64,000 bases of DNA from DAOUBP01 sp034432655 (GTDB lineage Bacteria > Chloroflexota > Anaerolineae > CG2-30-64-16), in NCBI GenBank assembly GCA_034432655.1, contig DAOUBP010000053.1, positions 11,213 through 75,212 on the forward strand, given 5' to 3'. A model generated the notes under the pieces. The model did no database searches and was not told the origin of the DNA. It worked only from the letters and a program-made list of their open reading frames with translations. Shown here piece after piece: positions 59,534 through 64,000 of the stretch (the stretch's first letter is position 1; every line of letters begins with the position of its first letter). The position numbers and the translations under genes were made by a program.

Positions 59534-62500
59534 ATGTCGCACCGTATGCTCCGCTGGCTCCAGGTGGCGGTAATCGCCGTCCTGCTCGTGCAGAATATCC
59601 TGCCTCTCCACCATGTTTCTCCCCCCCCCCCATTGCGTTAGCAGATGAGGGCGCACTGCGGCTAAATGTCCCGGCCGTCGGCACACCGGAACTTCCTGCC
59701 GCCCCCCTTGCGCCGGCCACCGACCTGGCAGATTTGTCTCCCTTGCACGCCCCGCTGGCGCTCTATCTGCCGCTGATCCTGGCCGCCGGCCCGCGGGCGG
59801 CGGACGCAACGCCGGAGGTCACAGCCCCGGCGCCGGTCATGCCGGCTGCGGCTGGGGCCGGGGACCTACGGCTGGCCGTGCGCGCGGAACCGGCCTGGGC
59901 CGAGCCGGGGGAGGTGGTGACCTTCACGGTGGCGCTGGCCAACGCGGGGAAGGTGGTGCTGCCTGACCTGGCGGTGGAAAACCCGCTGCCGGCCGGGCTG
60001 GTTTACGTGCCCAACAGCGCGACCGGCTTCGTATATGCCCCACGGGACAGGCGCCTGACCTGGGCCGTGGGTGAGCTGGCGGCCGGTGCGGCCATCACCG
60101 GCAGCTTTCAGGCGCGCGTGCAGGGGCTGGCGGTGGGGGAGACGGTGACGGACACGGTGACGGCGCACAGCTCTGCGCTGCCCGCGGCAATGACCGCCGG
60201 CGTCGCGCTGGACGTCGTGCCCCCGCGGGCCGACACGGCCTGGGCCACCCCGGAGCAAGGGGGCCTGTTGCGCTCGACCGATGACCGGGCCCTGCTGCGC
60301 GTGCCGCCGGCTGCGGTGCAGGGCCGCACGCAGTTGACGTACACCTCCCAGCCGGCGCAGCACGGCCTGTTAGCCGTGTTTGCCCTGGACACTGCGCCGG
60401 AGGACGTGCTTGCACCCCGGCCGGCGGGCTTCGGCCAGCCGGTCGAGCTGCGGGTACGCCCCGCGCCAGGGGAGGCTGCGGCGGGCCTGGCGCAGTTGCG
60501 GCTGCTGGCCTGGGACGCGCTGGCCGGCGCGTGGCGGTCGCTGGCGGGCACGGCCGATCCGGCGCGCGGGACGGTGAACGCTCTTATCTTCAGCACGGGC
60601 CTCTACGCCCTGGCCAGCAGCGGCCCCGACTACGGCGTGTCCCTCCTGCCGAGCCTGAAGGCGTTCACCAGCGAGCTATGGAGCGCGGCGGCCACCGTCG
60701 GCTACGACCTGGACGTGCCGACGGGGCCGGCCGGGCTAGGCCTGCACCTGCGGTTGGCCTACCACAGCCAGGGGATCAACATCCTGGAGCAGGTGGCGGG
60801 CGGCGCCTACCGCGCACAGGCGTCGTGGGTCGGTCTAGGCTGGGACCTGGCGGGCATCGGCAGCATCAGCCGGCCGCTGGGCAAGCCGGGGCCGTACATT
60901 CTGAGCTTCGGCAGCGGCGCGTTCGAGATCAAGCAGAACGGCAGTGAGTTGACCACCGACCCGCAGGGGTTCCTGAAGATCGAGCACAGCGGCGGCCTGG
61001 AGTGGAACACCCAGCCGTGGATCGTGCGCACGCCGGACGGCATGAAGTATACCTTCGGCAATCCGAATGGCGTGGTGGGCGGCGGCACGGCCTACGAGGC
61101 GTTCTGGCTCGGCTGGGGCACCGATTGCAGCGTGCGCGCCACCCAGTGGGGCCTGACCAGGATCGAAGACCCGGCCGGCAACCAGTGGGACATCACCTGG
61201 GCGCACGAAATGAAGGGCTTGAACAACGGTTGCTCCGGCGCCGCTGGCCAGTACACGCGCGCCAGTTATCCCGACACGGTCAGCCTCACGCCGGCCGGGA
61301 CAACAGCCCCCACGGTGCGCGTGCGCCTGGTGCGCGAACCGCGTGCCGACAAGAACATCTGCAAGTACAACGATCCCTACCAGATCAATACCTGGGGTGA
61401 CGGCCGGCTGAAACAGATCTTCGTGGAGGCGTTTGCCGAGGGCGCCTGGCGCCTGCTGCGACGTTACGACCTGGGTTACACCTACGACAGCACAACGTTA
61501 GGCTGCGGCACCGATCCCGGCTCGGGCGCCCATTCGCTGCTGACCTCGATCACGCCGTACGGTGCGGACGGCACCAGCGCGCTGCCGGCCTACACCTTCA
61601 CCTACCAGGGGAGCGGCAACAGCGCACGGCTGCGCACGGCGAACAACGGCTACGGCGGCCAGGTGCAGTTCACCTACAGCCCGCAGTGGGTGGCCAACAA
61701 CGCCGGCTGCACCAGCTATCAGTGGCAGGTAGTCACGAGCCAGATCATTACCAACGGCACGGCATCCGGGTTAGGGCTGTTTTCCACGACGGTCTACACG
61801 CCGACCGGCGCGTATGCCTACGTGACCCCTGTGAGGTGCAACAACGGGGCCGAGATCCCGCGCGACACCTACGAATTCCTGGGCCATACCGCGGTGCAAG
61901 AGGTCATCAAGGATGCAGCTGGCCAGGTGGTAGCGCAGCGCAGCCATAGCTACAGCTATCAGTACGACGCGGGGGCCGGGAAACCCGACCCGCGTAAGGG
62001 CAAAGAGACGCTAGTCGTCACTACCCAGCCGGGTGGGGGCGAGCTGGCGCGCACGGCCACCGAATGGCTGGTGCAGACCGTCAAAGGTGTGCCCTGGCCT
62101 TACACCAGTGCCATTACCCAAACACTGGGCGGCAGCGCCACCGCAGTCACGCGCTACGAATACGCCCCGGCCAACCAGGGCGGCGCGCAGTACGGCAACG
62201 TCACGCACGTGCGTGAATACATCGGCAGTGCGACCACGCCCTATCGCACTACAGAGCGCTGGTACTATCCGCGCAATAACGCCAGCTACTATGTCGTCAA
62301 CCGGGTGGCGCAGGAGAAGCTGTGGGAGGGCAACGTCGGCGGCGCGTGCCGGCGCCAGACGCGCTACATCTATGATACGATCGGTTCTGACCAATACCAG
62401 ACGCCGCCGACGCTGGGCTTCCTGAAAGAAGTGTGGCAGGCCAGGGTCTGCGATAGCGCAGTGCAAGACCACTGGGTGCGCAGCATCGCCTACAACTACG

Positions 62501-64000
62501 ACCCAATCACCGGTAACCGCACGGGCGAGACCAACGCAGCCGGAGCAACGACAACTACGGCTTACGACACAACCTTCAAGACGTATCCGGTCACCCAGAC
62601 GGTCGCCCCAGGCCCCGGCGGGGGCGCGACTCTCACAACGAGCTATCGGTACTACGGGGTCAACGCCGAGCTCGGCCAGGGCAGCGGGCCGGTGGGACAA
62701 CTGCAGAGCGTCACCGATCCCAACGGCGCGGTCACCCGCCTGACGTACGATGTCTTCGGCCGGGTGCTTGAGATCCGCAAGCCGGGCGCGGGCTGGGAGA
62801 GCCCAGCCACGGAGAAGTACGCCTACGCCGACAGCCCGGCGCCGCTGGCGGTCAGGCACAGCCTGCGCGACGACCAAAACGGCGATACTCACCCCACGGC
62901 CACCTACCTGGAGGACTGGACTTTTTACGACGGCCTGGGGCAGGTCATCCAAACGCAGCGGGAGGCCGCATCCGGCAGCCAAAGCATCGTCGCCAGCACA
63001 CAGTATCACCCCCTGGGCGGGGTGCGGCAACAGAACGTTCCCTACTTCCACCCTGCGGCCGGCGGGACCTACCGCGCGCCGGACTGGAACCAGCCCAAGA
63101 CGCAGACGACCTATGACGCGCTAGGCCGGCCCCTGGTGGTGACCCACCCCGACGGGACGACCACCGAGAGGATTTATCGGGTGGAGTATAACGCGAGCGA
63201 TCCTGATTTCAAGACCTCGCGGCCGGTCGTCTACACGGTTGACGCTAACCGCCGCTTCGTGCGCCGCGCGTACGATGTGTTCGGCAACCTGTCCACCGTG
63301 TCGGAGAGCACCGGTTCGTGGCCGGTCGGCGCGGCCAATCCCACCTGGGGCAGCGAGTATCGCACGCGCTACACCTACGATGTGACCGGTCGGTTGACGC
63401 AGGTCACCGATGCGGCCGGCAACCAGACCACGCTCAACTACGACCTGCTGGGCCGCAAGACGGCCATGCGCGACCCGGACATGGGGACGTGGAGCTACAC
63501 CTACGATGCGGCGGGCAACCTGGCGACGCAGACCGACGCCCGCAACCAGACGATTTGCTTCTACTACGACGGCCTGAACCGGCTGACAGGTAAACACTAC
63601 CGGACGGATACCAGTTGCCCGACCAGCAATCCCTCGCTGAACGTGAGTTACACTTACGACCAGGGGACATACGGCAAAGGCCGGCGCACCGGCATGACCG
63701 ATCCCTCGGGCAGCACGAGCTGGACGTACGACCCCCGTGGGCGGGTGACGCAGGAGACCAGGGTCATCGGCGGCACGGGCGGGGGTACGTTCGTCACACA
63801 ATGGGGGTACGACTCGGCTGACCGGGTGGCCTGGATGAAGTATCCCGGGGGCAATGGCGGGCAGGTGGGGGAGCAGGTCAACTTCGGCTACAACCCCCAA
63901 GCGCTGTTGAACACGGTCATCGGCAGTGCTACCTACGTGGGGGGCACCACCTACAACGCCCTGGGGCAGGTGGAGTTGCGCCGGCTGGGGAGCACGGCCG
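59534..64000 (+). CDS. secreted RHS/YD-repeat giant protein, out of frame with its signal peptide, cut by the window end
   Basis: ATG 59534 has GGGAGG seven bases upstream and begins a signal peptide (MSHRMLRWLQVAVIAVLLVQ). In that frame a stop comes at 59639. From 59632 a second frame is open to the window end (1456 codons and more), with a DUF11-type domain (near 59860-60130), a beta-rich N-terminal RHS region (near 60640-61400), and many YD repeats (TTYDALGRP, YTYDVTGRLTQVTD, NYDLLGRKTAM, SYTYDAAGNLAT). The frames meet at a run of eleven C (59621-59631); twelve C would join them. RHS proteins form shells that carry C-terminal toxins. The C-terminus lies beyond 64000. Confidence 0.82.
59621..59631 (+). 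repeat. C11 homopolymer at the RHS frame break
   Basis: Eleven consecutive C follow the signal peptide (30 codons after the ATG). One more C (or two fewer) would join the signal peptide to the RHS frame. A slippage-prone tract at this place is typical of phase-variable surface genes, but sequencing or assembly error is also common in such runs. Confidence 0.85.

Overview
The window is about 64 kb of GC-rich bacterial chromosome. Gene content fits a Chloroflexota bacterium, most likely of the Anaerolineae/Caldilineae group: many Pro/Thr-linker lipoproteins, a malEFG-type sugar ABC transporter, split B12-dependent acyl-CoA mutase genes, isopentenyl phosphate kinase and aconitase-X genes, and an RHS giant protein. 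This placement is an inference from gene content; no rRNA or marker phylogeny is available here.

Layout. 0-5 kb: aldo/keto reductase facing a malE-malF-malG sugar uptake operon. 5.4-11.5 kb: GNAT, a membrane sensor with a GAF-like part and a C-terminal HTH, an S1-domain protein and an FtsK/SpoIIIE translocase. 11.5-15.6 kb: tRNA-Val(TAC) behind a perfect consensus promoter, selA, phosphomevalonate dehydratase small subunit, isopentenyl phosphate kinase and an RseP-type site-2 protease. 15.6-22.8 kb: envelope-type genes (zinc ribbon/LysM, HEAT, AEC permease, TPR, FecR, GT39). 22.8-33.1 kb: MFS, DUF3048 lipoprotein, SLT lytic transglycosylase, PAP2-like protein, XseAB, Ca2+/H+ antiporter and a lipid kinase. 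33.2-38.0 kb: a B12-dependent mutase operon (mutase subunits and MeaB) with a small RHH repressor gene between the two subunits, then the aconitase-X large subunit. 38.1-43.6 kb: an operon of STAND NTPase, FecR/PKD/CARDB lipoprotein and CHAT protease. 43.8-48.1 kb: a DUF4397 protein with a sortase-like signal, small envelope proteins, a repeat-rich gap and an EamA permease. 48.1-50.1 kb: a three-domain DsbA-like lipoprotein. 50.2-59.2 kb: radical SAM, ABC-F, a broken hicB, a CoaE-GNAT fusion, dnaJ-prmA-rsmE and trxB. 59.5-64.0 kb: a secreted RHS/YD-repeat protein that runs off the window.

Main points. (1) The DsbA-like gene has an in-frame TGA exactly where its first domain has the first Cys of CPFC. 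The frame continues for 169 codons of close homology and SECIS-like hairpins follow the TGA, so it is probably a selenoprotein (U-P-F-C). selA in the same window supports this. (2) Both subunits of an archaeal-type phosphomevalonate dehydratase lie in the window, the small one beside isopentenyl phosphate kinase, which suggests an archaeal-style mevalonate route in a bacterium. (3) The mutase large subunit has Phe89 and Gln207, the isobutyryl-CoA mutase signature rather than the methylmalonyl-CoA mutase Tyr/Arg pair, and an RHH gene with a perfect inverted-repeat operator over its promoter sits inside the operon. (4) The CHAT protease tail and the STAND NTPase N-terminus share a short beta-type motif, suggesting effector-sensor coupling. 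(5) The RHS gene is out of frame with its signal peptide at a run of eleven C, a possible phase-variation switch or an assembly error. Several small palindromic repeat families are scattered between genes.
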